Origin: Nocardia altamirensis NBRC 108246
GTDB lineage: Bacteria > Actinomycetota > Actinomycetes > Mycobacteriales > Mycobacteriaceae
DNA: 64,000 nt
Assembly (NCBI RefSeq): GCF_001612685.1
Contig: NZ_BDAY01000022.1
Coordinates: forward strand, 1 to 64,000
Direction: 5' to 3'
In this document: positions 18,195-26,645 of the stretch, piece after piece
Layout of the letters: every line of letters starts with the position of its first letter
Numbering within the stretch: position 1 is the first letter of the stretch
Translations under genes and position numbers: made by a program
The notes under the pieces: generated by a model
What the model was told of the DNA's origin: nothing
The model's database searches: none
The model's input: only the letters and a program-made list of their open reading frames with translations

Positions 18195-18235
18195 GATTCG
18201 GCGCCCGACCCTCATAGAAGGTCGAGCGCCGAATC
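18195..18235. terminator. Strong stem-loop after metY
   Basis: GATTCGGCGCCCGACC pairs with GGTCGAGCGCCGAATC around a short loop, with one or two internal mismatches. It starts 7 bp past the metY stop on the minus strand. There is no long U-tract. Confidence 0.65.
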
Positions 18236-18242
18236 GAATTCA

Positions 18243-19565
18243 CTACCCGACCGCGGCGAACCCGACGCGCAGGTCGGCGAGGATGTCCTCGATCCCCTCG
18301 ATACCGACCGCGAGGCGAACCAGACCCGGCGTGACGCCAGAGGCAAGCTGCTCCTCCGGGGTCAGCTGAGAGTGCGTGGTCGAAGCCGGATGAATCACCA
18401 GCGACCGCACGTCACCGATGTTGGCGACATGACTGTGCAACCGCAGCGCCTCGACGAACCGCTTGCCCGCGTCGACACCACCGGCGAGTTCGAAGCCGAC
18501 CACCGCGCCGGTCCCCTTGGGCGCCAACGCCTGTCCACGCTCGTACCACGGCGAGGACGGCAGCCCCGCGTAGGACACGGACGTGACTTCCGGCCGGTCC
18601 CTGAGGAATTCGGCAACCTGCTGCGCATTCGCCACATGCCGTTCGACCCGCAGGCTCAGCGTCTCCAGACCCTGGCTGATCAGGAACGCGTTGAACGGCG
18701 ACACCGCGGCACCGAGATCACGCAGCAACTGCACCCTGGCCTTCAGCGCATACGCGGGCGCACCCAGGTCGGCGTACACCACACCGTGGTAGCTCGGATC
18801 CGGCTCGACGAAGCCGGGGAACCGCGGCGCGTCCCCGGCCCGGACGGTCCAGTCGAAGGTACCGCCGTCGACGATGACACCCGCGATGGCCGCACCGTGT
18901 CCACCGAGGTACTTCGTCGCGGAGTGCACGACGATATCGGCGCCATGAGCCAGCGGCTGAATCAAATACGGTGTGGCAACGGTGTTGTCGACGATGAGCG
19001 GAATACCGGCGGCGTGCCCGACTTCCGCGATCCCGGCGATGTCGAAGATGTGGTTCTGCGGGTTGGAGATCGTCTCCCCGTAGAACGCCTTGGTGTTCGG
19101 CCGGATCGCTGCCTGCCACTGCGCCAGGTCATCCGGATCGTCGACGAACGACACCTCGATGCCGAGCCGAGGCAAGGTGTAGTGGAAAAGGTTGTACGTA
19201 CCGCCGTAAAGCCTTGGGCTGGAGACAATGTGGTCACCGGCGCTGGCGAGGTTGAGAATCGCGAGGGTCTCGGCCGCCTGCCCGGACGCGAGCAGCAGCG
19301 CTGCGACACCGCCCTCCAGTGCGGCAATGCGCTGCTCGACCGCGTCCTGGGTCGGGTTCATGATGCGGGTGTAGATGTTGCCCGGTTCGGCCAGGCCGAA
19401 AAGCTTTGCCGCGTGGTCGGTGTCGCGGAAAGTGTAGGAGGTGGTCTGGTAGATCGGCAGGGCACGCGCGCTGGTCGTCCCGTCGGGCACCTGGCCTACA
19501 TGGATCTGCTTGGTCTCGAAGCTCCAGTCGGCGGACGGGTCCTGCGACACAGCGGGTTCGGTCAT
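18243..19565 (-). CDS. metY: O-acetylhomoserine sulfhydrylase (aminocarboxypropyltransferase)
   Basis: The 440-residue PLP enzyme of the Cys/Met-metabolism family makes homocysteine from O-acetylhomoserine and sulfide. The PLP Lys lies in SATKYLGGHG, and phosphate and substrate contacts are in ASGQAAETLAI and SNPQNHIFD. Length fits MetY (about 430) rather than cystathionine gamma-lyase (about 390). CAGGAG precedes the ATG. An OsmC-type gene lies 37 bp upstream on the same strand, so they are probably one transcript. That gap is too short for a SAM riboswitch. Confidence 0.9.
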   Translation of the reverse strand: MTEPAVSQDPSADWSFETKQIHVGQVPDGTTSARALPIYQTTSYTFRDTDHAAKLFGLAEPGNIYTRIMNPTQDAVEQRIAALEGGVAALLLASGQAAETLAILNLASAGDHIVSSPRLYGGTYNLFHYTLPRLGIEVSFVDDPDDLAQWQAAIRPNTKAFYGETISNPQNHIFDIAGIAEVGHAAGIPLIVDNTVATPYLIQPLAHGADIVVHSATKYLGGHGAAIAGVIVDGGTFDWTVRAGDAPRFPGFVEPDPSYHGVVYADLGAPAYALKARVQLLRDLGAAVSPFNAFLISQGLETLSLRVERHVANAQQVAEFLRDRPEVTSVSYAGLPSSPWYERGQALAPKGTGAVVGFELAGGVDAGKRFVEALRLHSHVANIGDVRSLVIHPASTTHSQLTPEEQLASGVTPGLVRLAVGIEGIEDILADLRVGFAAVG

Positions 19566-19602
19566 CTCTGCTCCTGGTTGTCCAAAGGTGATGGTACGCG
19601 GC

Positions 19603-20118
19603 TCAATACGTGATCAGAGTGGTATCGACCGGAGTGCTGCCGGTGGTGAGATCCAGCACCGGGCAATGTGCGTCGACCGCTTGGCGCAGTTCGTCGTAGC
19701 GCTGCGGCGTCTCCGGACCGCCGATGCGGACCGTCACCCGCACGGCCTGAAATCCGGGCCGGACGGAGTCGTCGAGGCCGAAGAATCCTCGGACATCCAG
19801 ATCACCCTCGGCATGTATTTCGAGCTCGTCGACGGTGATTCCGAGGCGCTGGGCCCAGAACCGGTACGTGACCACATGACACGAGATCAAGGCCGCCAGG
19901 TAGACCTCGACCGGGTTGGCCGCAGTGTCCGTGCCGCCGAGGGTCGCGGGCTCGTCCACCCGGATCGTGTGGGTGCGGGTGCTGATCGCGCTGCCCACAG
20001 TGCCTTCGGGGGTTCCGGTGGCATGGAAAACCACCAGCGCGTTCGCGGGGTCGGCCGCGACCGCCCGCGCGGTGGCGTCGCCGATGTCGTTGAGCGGAGT
20101 GCTCAGGTCAGTGGTCAC
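19603..20118 (-). CDS. OsmC-family protein
   Basis: The ~171-residue OsmC/Ohr-fold protein has the strand-helix core containing the conserved Cys in LAALISCHVVTYRFWAQ and a second Cys in DAHCPVLDL, the pair used for thiol-based peroxide reduction. I use the GTG at 20118, because its product begins like other members of this subgroup; ATG 20163 is a longer option. Its position upstream of metY suggests a tie to sulfur metabolism or thiol stress. Confidence 0.75.
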   Translation of the reverse strand: MTTDLSTPLNDIGDATARAVAADPANALVVFHATGTPEGTVGSAISTRTHTIRVDEPATLGGTDTAANPVEVYLAALISCHVVTYRFWAQRLGITVDELEIHAEGDLDVRGFFGLDDSVRPGFQAVRVTVRIGGPETPQRYDELRQAVDAHCPVLDLTTGSTPVDTTLITY

Positions 20119-20193
20119 GGCAGTGACGCTAGGAACAACACCGCCGGTTGACGATGGTTTCATTCGGACTGAGCCCAAGTGTGGACCTGACCG

Positions 20194-22200
20194 ATGGCAG
20201 ACTCATCCTTCGTGACGGGTGGGCCGGAAGTGGTGGCGATACGAGCGGGGGCGGGCGTTGCGAAGCCGATCGGCAGCTGGGTGTTGCGCAAGGTTCGGCC
20301 GGATATCTCGCGTGCCGCGCTGATCACGCACGCCGACAACCTCGCGGATGCGGTGCTGCGCAGGGAGACGATCCTGCGTGATCAGCTGCGTGTCGGTCCG
20401 GACCGGGTGATGGATCTGGAGTTCCATTCCTCGAAGAGCACCGCGCTTGCCCCGGCCGGTGAGGTCGGGAAATTGTCGGAACTCGGCGGATACTTGCGGA
20501 AGACCGCAGCGCAACGGCTGATCGTGCTAGGCGAGCCAGGCGCGGGCAAGACGGTGGCGGCGATCCACCTACTGCTCGATCAGCTCGCCGATCGCGCAAC
20601 CCTTGCCGATGCCGTGCGTGCCGATGCGCCGGTGACGATCCGCGTCAACGCGGCCGGATGGGATGGCAATCAACGGTTTTCGCGGTGGTTGGCGAATCAG
20701 CTGACCATCCATTACGGGATGCACAGCAGGATCGCGCAGGCGCTGGTCGATACCGGCCGGATTCTCCCGATCCTCGACGGGCTCGACGAAATGGACCCAG
20801 TGGGCGACACCGCACCGCGAGCCACCGCGACGCTGGATCGACTCAACAAGGTGCCGTGGCGAAATCGGCCTGTCGTCGTCATGTGCCGCAGCGCGGTGTT
20901 CGCCGCGATCCGAGCGGCCCGTGGCGACAACGGATTACACGGCGCGGTCAGCATCACCCTGCAGCCGCTGAACGCGACCGACGTCTACTGCTACCTCGAG
21001 GACTACTTCCACCAACTCGGAATCCCCAGGGAGCAGTGGGCTTCGGTCACCGACCAGCTGGCTGAGGCGCCGAACGGACCACTCGCCGAGGCGCTGCGCA
21101 GCCCGTGGCTGCTCGGGCTGGCGGCCGACGCATTACTGCGCGACACCCCGCACCGGCTCGCGCGGATCATGTCCGTCGATCAGCCCGACGAGATTCGGAA
21201 TGTGCTCCTGGACTCCATGGTTCCCGCAGCGCTTGCGGGGACCGAAAGCACCGGCCAGGTCGGCACCTACACCGAGGAAGGCGTGGACATCTGGCTCGGT
21301 AATCTCGCGGATCACCTCTACCAGGAACGCACCAGTGGACACGGCGGGTCCGATATCGCGCTCGATGAAATCTGGCGGCTCGCCGGAAAGTGGCGCGTGG
21401 CCCTTGCCCACATCACCCTCGCCGCACTGGTCTTCGGCCTCGCGGCCGGGCTGGTCACCGCCTTTCTCCCGGAAATCCGGCCGGTGCTCACGTTCGGTTT
21501 GGCGGCGCTGATGGTGGGGTTGATCGCGAGTCTGTACAACAACGACTCGACCGATGCCATCCCGGGATTCGGCAAGCGGTCCACCCGGCTCGCCTGGCGG
21601 GTGCCCGGCCACTCCCGGTGGCGCAGAGGAGTACGCAGCGGACTGACGGTGGCAGCGTTCACGACAATCGTCATTGGTGTTGCCCCGGTGAGCAGTTGGC
21701 TGCTCGGCACCATTTCGGCGGGGTCGGCGGCAGGAGGGTTGCTGGTGTTGCTCGCGTACACGTCGCAGTTCGCCCTCGCCACCGGCCTGGTGGTCGCCTT
21801 CAGCACCGACACCGACGAACGCCTCGCGCTCGGACAAGACGAGCGGCGGCTCATCCGGGACGGTGTCGTCTTCGCGCTGACGGCCGGATTGATCTTCGTG
21901 GTCGTCCTCGGGCTCGGCGGAGTGGTCACCGACGTGCTGATTGCTGGGGATTCCGGATATATCCACGGCTCGCCTGGCGACGGAATGATCGGTGGGCTCG
22001 TGGTCGGGTGTTTCACGCTGTTGACCTTCGGTCTCGCCGCGCAGCGATATCTGGTGGCGTCCTTGATATTTCGCTGGACCGGAACCTTTCCGGCGAGGCC
22101 CGCGGTCTTCCTCGACTGGGCTCGCAATACCGGGCTGCTGCGCGTCACCGGCGTCTCTTATCAGTTCCGCCACGACATGCTCCAGCAGCGGCTGGCGTAA
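20194..22200 (+). CDS. NACHT-domain NTPase with multi-pass membrane C-terminus
   Basis: The 668-residue protein has an N-terminal linker, then a NACHT NTPase from about 100 to 290: Walker A GEPGAGKT (about 113-120) and Walker B/acid box ILPILDGLDEM (about 190-200). A helical region follows, and from ~395 there are about six membrane segments ending in a cytosolic tail with FRHDMLQQRL. NACHT proteins are signal-transducing STAND NTPases; some bacterial ones are anti-phage and others are of unknown use. There is no C-terminal repeat sensor or nuclease/TIR effector, so output by membrane action is one possibility. It is not flanked by known defence genes. Confidence 0.75.
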   Translation: MADSSFVTGGPEVVAIRAGAGVAKPIGSWVLRKVRPDISRAALITHADNLADAVLRRETILRDQLRVGPDRVMDLEFHSSKSTALAPAGEVGKLSELGGYLRKTAAQRLIVLGEPGAGKTVAAIHLLLDQLADRATLADAVRADAPVTIRVNAAGWDGNQRFSRWLANQLTIHYGMHSRIAQALVDTGRILPILDGLDEMDPVGDTAPRATATLDRLNKVPWRNRPVVVMCRSAVFAAIRAARGDNGLHGAVSITLQPLNATDVYCYLEDYFHQLGIPREQWASVTDQLAEAPNGPLAEALRSPWLLGLAADALLRDTPHRLARIMSVDQPDEIRNVLLDSMVPAALAGTESTGQVGTYTEEGVDIWLGNLADHLYQERTSGHGGSDIALDEIWRLAGKWRVALAHITLAALVFGLAAGLVTAFLPEIRPVLTFGLAALMVGLIASLYNNDSTDAIPGFGKRSTRLAWRVPGHSRWRRGVRSGLTVAAFTTIVIGVAPVSSWLLGTISAGSAAGGLLVLLAYTSQFALATGLVVAFSTDTDERLALGQDERRLIRDGVVFALTAGLIFVVVLGLGGVVTDVLIAGDSGYIHGSPGDGMIGGLVVGCFTLLTFGLAAQRYLVASLIFRWTGTFPARPAVFLDWARNTGLLRVTGVSYQFRHDMLQQRLA

Positions 22201-22238
22201 CCCGCACATCGAGTCCTCGATCGTCGTAAGGTCCCTGC

Positions 22239-22901
22239 ATGAGATCGCGTTGGGCTCTTGCTGCTGTTGCCTCCCTGTTCGCCGGGCTCGTTGCCGCCGC
22301 TCCGGTGCAGGCGGCACCGAAATTCCCGGTCGTCACGTGTGCTTTCACGCCGACCGCACCGGATAATCCGGCCGCGCGGCCGGTGTCGCCGCCGCTGCCG
22401 GTGGCGCTGGCGATCGGGACGGCGCGCGTCACGTTCGACACCAACTATGGGCCGATCGAGGTCGAGCTGAACCGGGCCGGTGCGGCGCCGTGCGGTGTGC
22501 AGAACATGATCAGCCTGGTGGCGCAGCGGTTCTACGACAACAGCGAGTGTTGGCGGCTGACGAACTCGTCGCGCCTCGGCGTGCTGCAATGCGGCGACAT
22601 CTTCGAGGTCGAAAAGGGCGGGCCTGGTTACCAATTCCCCGATGAGGTGGACGGCACCGAAACCTATGAGCGCGGCACGATCGCGATGGGTAATCAGGGG
22701 GCGGGGACCAACGGCAGTGAGTTCTTCTTCGTGCACTCCTTCGCCAACATTCCCGCGAACTACTCGGTGCTCGGCAAGGTTGTCCGCGGGATAAGTGCGC
22801 TGGATCGGATGGTTGCCGCAGGCATCACGCCGAGCGAGCGTGGACAGCTCGACGGCGCGCCCGCCGCGCCGGTGCAGATCAAGTCCGCGTTCATGCACTG
22901 A
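22239..22901 (+). CDS. Secreted cyclophilin-type peptidyl-prolyl isomerase
   Basis: The 220-residue protein has an N-terminal signal peptide (cleavage likely after PVQA or AAP near residue 25) and a cyclophilin fold. The core is seen in VTFDTNYGPIEVEL, FYDNSECWRLTNS, YERGTIAMGNQGAGTNGSEFFF and NYSVLGKVVRG. The classical FHR catalytic motif is CWR-like here, so activity may be altered. It should aid folding of exported proteins. A strong terminator follows. Confidence 0.85.
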   Translation: MRSRWALAAVASLFAGLVAAAPVQAAPKFPVVTCAFTPTAPDNPAARPVSPPLPVALAIGTARVTFDTNYGPIEVELNRAGAAPCGVQNMISLVAQRFYDNSECWRLTNSSRLGVLQCGDIFEVEKGGPGYQFPDEVDGTETYERGTIAMGNQGAGTNGSEFFFVHSFANIPANYSVLGKVVRGISALDRMVAAGITPSERGQLDGAPAAPVQIKSAFMH

Positions 22902-22912
22902 TCCAGCTCCCG

Positions 22913-22946
22913 GAAAGGACGTGGGTCGCTGGACCCACGTCCTTCC
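22913..22946. terminator. Terminator after the cyclophilin gene
   Basis: A 13-bp perfect stem, AAGGACGTGGGTC with its complement, has a 4-nt loop and is followed on the plus strand by ACGTTTTATTT. It lies 12 bp past the stop codon and also insulates the convergent gene. Confidence 0.8.
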
Positions 22947-22982
22947 ACGTTTTATTTACTGCCTACGTTTGGGACCACACAT

Positions 22983-23795
22983 CTACGTGAGGTGGTCGAA
23001 ATCCCCACGCACCCAACGGATATAACGGTCAGCCGAGCGGCGAATGACGGCGCGGGCGTCGGACTGGATCATCTTGCCGAAATTGTCGTAGAGGCGATCG
23101 AACTCGAACTCCTCGACAGCCGCGGTGACGCGTTCGACCACGGTGGGTGACAACGGAATTCGGTTGGGATAGCTGCGCATGAAAGCGACCGACTTCCGGT
23201 CGGGATTGGCCTGGATCGTGTCCGCGCTCATCAACACACCCTTGCCACCCGCGCCCGCCGCCCAGTGCGCGACCGCACTTCCTGCGAAGTGACCGCCCAA
23301 CTGGCACAAGGTGATTCCCGGCAACAGCTCGACCCGACCTGACCACGGGCGAATGACCGGATCCGGCCGCGCAACCCACTCCAGGTCCGCTTCGGCAACC
23401 AGCACCGGCACCCCACCCAGCGCCCGGCTCCACTCCACCTGAACGCCGTAGTGATGCGGGTGACTCGGCACGATCGCGACCACCTCGCCGAGCTCACGAA
23501 CCTGACGCACCGCGTCCTCGTCGACATACCCGGTCAAGTCCCACAACAGATTCCCCGCGGGCGTCCGCAGTAGATGCGACTCCTGCCCGATGCCGACCGT
23601 CGGCTCGACCGTCACCCCGAACAGATCCGGTTCCAACTCCCGCACCGCCACCTTGTGCCCCGCAGCGGTCAATTCGTCGAGCGTGGTCCACTGCTGACCA
23701 TCGGCAGGCACCCACTGCCGCTCGTCCGCACAGATACGACACACCTGCGCCGCCGCATCATGCTCGACCCCACAGGTACTACAGATCTTCCACAT
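22983..23795 (-). CDS. MBL-fold hydrolase with N-terminal zinc ribbon
   Basis: The 270-residue protein has an N-terminal Cys-rich zinc ribbon (CSTCG ... CRICADE, residues 5-22) followed by a metallo-beta-lactamase-like domain. The usual HxHxDH motif is reduced to SHPHHYGVQVEW, with later HFAGSAVAHW and SADTIQ. Loss of the standard Asp-His part suggests altered metal binding or loss of hydrolase activity. The ATG at 23795 is chosen because the zinc ribbon begins there. The substrate is unknown. Confidence 0.75.
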   Translation of the reverse strand: MWKICSTCGVEHDAAAQVCRICADERQWVPADGQQWTTLDELTAAGHKVAVRELEPDLFGVTVEPTVGIGQESHLLRTPAGNLLWDLTGYVDEDAVRQVRELGEVVAIVPSHPHHYGVQVEWSRALGGVPVLVAEADLEWVARPDPVIRPWSGRVELLPGITLCQLGGHFAGSAVAHWAAGAGGKGVLMSADTIQANPDRKSVAFMRSYPNRIPLSPTVVERVTAAVEEFEFDRLYDNFGKMIQSDARAVIRRSADRYIRWVRGDFDHLT

Positions 23796-23956
23796 ATCCG
23801 CCCTCTTCGCCTCAGTACACCCACCCTCGTTTCTACCCTCGATCGCCTTCACCGCACGCAGGTTTCGCGCCGAGGGGGCACTGGTGTAAGTGGCTTCTCG
23901 CACGATGCCGCCACCAGTGCCCGGTGATCAATCGACCAACTCGAAGGGCCGGAGGC

Positions 23957-24751
23957 TCAGGCGTGGGAGCGGGCGAAGCGGGCGGGGGTGGTGCCGACTA
24001 TGCGGCGGAAGTGCCGGGTGAGGTGGGGCTGGTCGTAGAAGCCTGCGGCGAGCGCTACGGCGGCGGGTGGGTGGCCGTCCAGCAGGAGGCGGCGGGCGTG
24101 GTCGACGCGGCGCGACATCAGGTACTGGTGGGGCGGAATGCCGAAGGTGCGGGTGAAGGCACGGACCAGGTGGCTGGGGTGCGCGTGCACCTGTTTGGCG
24201 GCCGCGTCGAGAGTGATGCCGCGGATGAGGTTTTCGTCGAGGAGGTCACGCAGGCCGTGCGCGACGCCGCGGACCGGTGCGATGGCGGCGGGTTCGCGAG
24301 GGCGTAGGTGCAGTCGGAGGCGTTCGGCGATCAGCGCCAGCCTGCTTTCGGCTTCCAGCTCGTCACCGCGCCGACCGAGGGCGGTGTGCACTTGGCCGAC
24401 GCGGCGGCGCAGCAGCGGATCGGCGAAGTCGGGGCCGTCGGCGGCGGAGCCGATGTAGTCCAGGTCCAGGTGGGTGTCGTCGAGGTACAGGACGCGCTTG
24501 CGGAAGCCGTGTGGGGTGGCGGGCGAACCGTTGTGCGGAATGTGCGGCGGCAGCAGCGAAACCGTGTCGGCGAGGGTGCCGTGCTCGTGCCGGTTCAGGT
24601 CGTAGCGGATGGCGCCGTCGTCGACGATCAACAGGGTCCAGGCGTCGTGCACGTGCATCGGGTAGGCGTGCTCGGTGAAGTGGGCGTGGAAGACCTCGAC
24701 CACACCCGCGACCGGTGGGCGCCAGGCCCGCGTCCGCTCGCTGCTCACCAT
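23957..24751 (-). CDS. AraC-family transcriptional regulator
   Basis: The 264-residue protein has an N-terminal cupin-like AraC ligand domain (about 15-130; HAHFTEHAYPMHVHDAWTL) and a C-terminal double helix-turn-helix (about 165-262; ITLDAAAKQVHAHPSHLVRA, then VALAAGFYDQPHLTRHFR). It is divergent from a DUF2000 gene across ~50 bp. In other actinobacteria such AraC regulators flank DUF2000 or transporter genes, so local control is likely. Confidence 0.85.
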   Translation of the reverse strand: MVSSERTRAWRPPVAGVVEVFHAHFTEHAYPMHVHDAWTLLIVDDGAIRYDLNRHEHGTLADTVSLLPPHIPHNGSPATPHGFRKRVLYLDDTHLDLDYIGSAADGPDFADPLLRRRVGQVHTALGRRGDELEAESRLALIAERLRLHLRPREPAAIAPVRGVAHGLRDLLDENLIRGITLDAAAKQVHAHPSHLVRAFTRTFGIPPHQYLMSRRVDHARRLLLDGHPPAAVALAAGFYDQPHLTRHFRRIVGTTPARFARSHA

Positions 24752-24800
24752 GCAAGAAACGTACAAGACCGGGCCTGCCCCGACCCGGCAGCCTGGCGTG

Positions 24801-25232
24801 ATGGGAACCGAGAACACCACAGTCCGCTTCGACACCAAGATCGCCGTGCTGCTGCGCACCGACCTCGCGGTCTGGCAACGCCTGAACGTGACCGCATTCC
24901 TGGTCAGCGGCCTCGGCACACACGTGCCCGAGGTGATCGGCGAGCCGTACACCGACGCCGACGCCACCCCCTACCTGCCGATGTTCCGTCAGCCCGTCCT
25001 CGTCTTCGAAGGCGCCAAAGAAGTCCTGACCGCCGCCCACGACAAGGCGGTGACCCGCGCACTCCCCACCGCCCTCTTCACCGCCGACCTGTTCGCCACC
25101 GGCAACGACCAGGACAACCGCGCCGCCGTCGCCGCAGTCCCCCGCACCCACCTCGACCTCGTCGGCATCGCCGTCTACGGCCCCAAGAACGCCGTCGACA
25201 AAATCCTCAAAGGCGCACGCATGCACCCCTAA
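24801..25232 (+). CDS. DUF2000 family protein
   Basis: The 143-residue protein matches the DUF2000 pattern, with a fold related to peptidyl-tRNA hydrolase 2: KIAVLLRTDLAVWQRLNVTAF near the start, PVLVFEG in the middle and DLVGIAVYGPKNAVDKIL near the end. The function is unknown. The ATG at 24801 (or the GTG just before it) gives the family's usual N-terminus. It lies divergent from the AraC regulator. Confidence 0.7.
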   Translation: MGTENTTVRFDTKIAVLLRTDLAVWQRLNVTAFLVSGLGTHVPEVIGEPYTDADATPYLPMFRQPVLVFEGAKEVLTAAHDKAVTRALPTALFTADLFATGNDQDNRAAVAAVPRTHLDLVGIAVYGPKNAVDKILKGARMHP

Positions 25233-25244
25233 CCACCAGGCCCG

Positions 25245-25303
25245 ACGAGTGGCACATGGCTGCGGCAAAACGCGAGAAGGCCGCTCCGTGGTGTGCCACT
25301 CGT
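25245..25303. repeat. Second copy of the ACGAGTGG palindromic element
   Basis: Arms ACGAGTGGCACA (25245-25256) and TGTGCCACTCGT (25292-25303) are perfectly complementary, and an inner GCGGC/GCCGC stem surrounds the loop. The left arm continues TGG, so ACGAGTGG(C/T)ACATGG is shared with the element at 291-350. It lies 13 bp after the DUF2000 stop and may act as its terminator. A lone right-arm fragment, TACCACTCGTG, is at 37036-37046. Confidence 0.65.
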
Positions 25304-25481
25304 TGGTCGTTGCGGCGGGCGAGAGGTTTCGAATGTCTTGTGGGCGGGAATCTTCCACAGCGCCGAGGCTTCTGGTCGTCGTCGGCTGAACGGGAGACAG
25401 ACGTGGAGGTTCAATCCTGGCACGCTGAAAAGTGCTTGAAGATTTGAACTTTCTACCGAAATGAGATCCGAGGAACCAGCC

Positions 25482-25835
25482 ATGACCAGCGCGAAACATG
25501 CCGGACTGCTGCTACTCGAGGCACTTGCCGCCACTGTCGTGTGCCTCGGTGTCGCCACCGCGGGCACACCGGCGATCAGCCAGGCGGCGCCCAACACCGG
25601 CGCCGTCGACATGAACGACTACTGCAACTGGCGCTACGGGGGCGCCACTGCGCAAGTGCTCGACCCGCATAGCGCCTTCAGTTGGAACTGTATGCACGGA
25701 CCCGCCGTCGCGGGCGGCGTCGACGTCGACGTCCAGTGCCGCAGACAGTACGGCGCCTTCACCTTCTCCCGCTTCGGCGACACCAGAGACCCGTACAGCT
25801 GGTTCTGCCAGTGGACGAGGACGAGCCCCGGATAG
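25482..25835 (+). CDS. Small secreted protein with duplicated Cys/Trp motif
   Basis: The 117-residue precursor has a signal peptide (cleavage likely after ISQA near residue 36). The mature ~80 residues hold two copies of a C-x3-Y-G ... D-P/D-x-S-W-x-C unit: CNWRYGG...SAFSWNC and CRRQYGA...DPYSWFC. Each copy probably makes one disulfide. This small-domain family is common in secreted actinobacterial proteins of unknown function. GAGGA precedes the ATG at 25482. Confidence 0.7.
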   Translation: MTSAKHAGLLLLEALAATVVCLGVATAGTPAISQAAPNTGAVDMNDYCNWRYGGATAQVLDPHSAFSWNCMHGPAVAGGVDVDVQCRRQYGAFTFSRFGDTRDPYSWFCQWTRTSPG

Positions 25836-25925
25836 CGTCGACCGTTAGCGGCGCGCCGAATCGGGTATTGCGAGCACCGATGTCATGGTGTCCTGCGAGG
25901 TCCGGTCAACGAGAGGCAGTAGGCG

Positions 25926-26603
25926 ATGTTCACAGGGGTTGTCCGCAAGTCCGCCGAGTCACTGCTCGATACCGGGTCGCGGGTGCAGGCGCCGCTGGCC
26001 GTGAAGTACGTCGACTTCCTGCGCAGCAGGCGGCCTGATCAGTCGCCTGCCGAGGTCGCGCGGCGGTTGGAGTGGCAGTACCTGACGACCGTGACGACCA
26101 GTGGCGTGGTGGTCGGGCTCAGTGCGGCGGTGCCGGGGATCGGCACACTGATCGGGCTGGCCGCGACCGCCGCGGAGACCGTGTTCTTCCTCGAAGCGTC
26201 CACGGTGTACACCCTGGCCGCGGCGGCCGCGCACGGCGAGGACCCGGTGCAGAGTCCGCGGCGTCGTGAGCTGGTGCTCGGCGTTGTGCTCGGCGAAGGC
26301 AGTGCGGAGGTGTTGGCGCGCAGCACCGCCCGCCGGGCCAAGAGTTGGGACACCGCGCTGGCCGACAAGATTCCCGGTCTTCGGAACATGAAGGATTCGG
26401 CGTCGAAGCGTTTCCTGGTGCGCTTCGCGGCGAAACGTGCAGTCCTGTTGTTCGGGCGCGTCTTGCCCGCGGGCATCGGCGCGGTGGTCGGCGGCGCAGG
26501 CAACCGCGCGCTCGGCAAGGCCGTCCTCGCGAACGCCCGCCGCGAACTCGGGGCCACTCCCCTGGCCTGGCCGAATTCCACCGGGGCGTATGACGCGGTG
26601 TAG
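25926..26603 (+). CDS. Hypothetical protein with hydrophobic hairpin (EcsC-like)
   Basis: The 225-residue protein is not confidently recognised. A hydrophobic Gly/Ala-rich segment spans about 55-105 (SGVVVGLSAAVPGIGTLIGL) and a second one is near 180-200 (GRVLPAGIGAVVGG). Basic helices occupy the rest. The layout resembles EcsC-family proteins, which associate with membranes. It stands alone, and its terminator is shared with the convergent nickel permease gene. Confidence 0.6.
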   Translation: MFTGVVRKSAESLLDTGSRVQAPLAVKYVDFLRSRRPDQSPAEVARRLEWQYLTTVTTSGVVVGLSAAVPGIGTLIGLAATAAETVFFLEASTVYTLAAAAAHGEDPVQSPRRRELVLGVVLGEGSAEVLARSTARRAKSWDTALADKIPGLRNMKDSASKRFLVRFAAKRAVLLFGRVLPAGIGAVVGGAGNRALGKAVLANARRELGATPLAWPNSTGAYDAV

Positions 26604-26605
26604 CC

Positions 26606-26645
26606 AGGCGGACTGAGCGACGCACAGCGGTAGCTCAGTCCGCCT
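26606..26645. terminator. Bidirectional terminator
   Basis: Perfect 12-bp arms, AGGCGGACTGAG (26606-26617) and CTCAGTCCGCCT (26634-26645), flank a 16-nt loop between two convergent genes. The right arm includes the stop codon of the nickel permease gene. Confidence 0.7.

Noticed and set aside
19566..19602. SAM riboswitch in front of metY
   Set aside because: Only 37 bp separate it from the OsmC stop codon, which is too short for any SAM riboswitch class.
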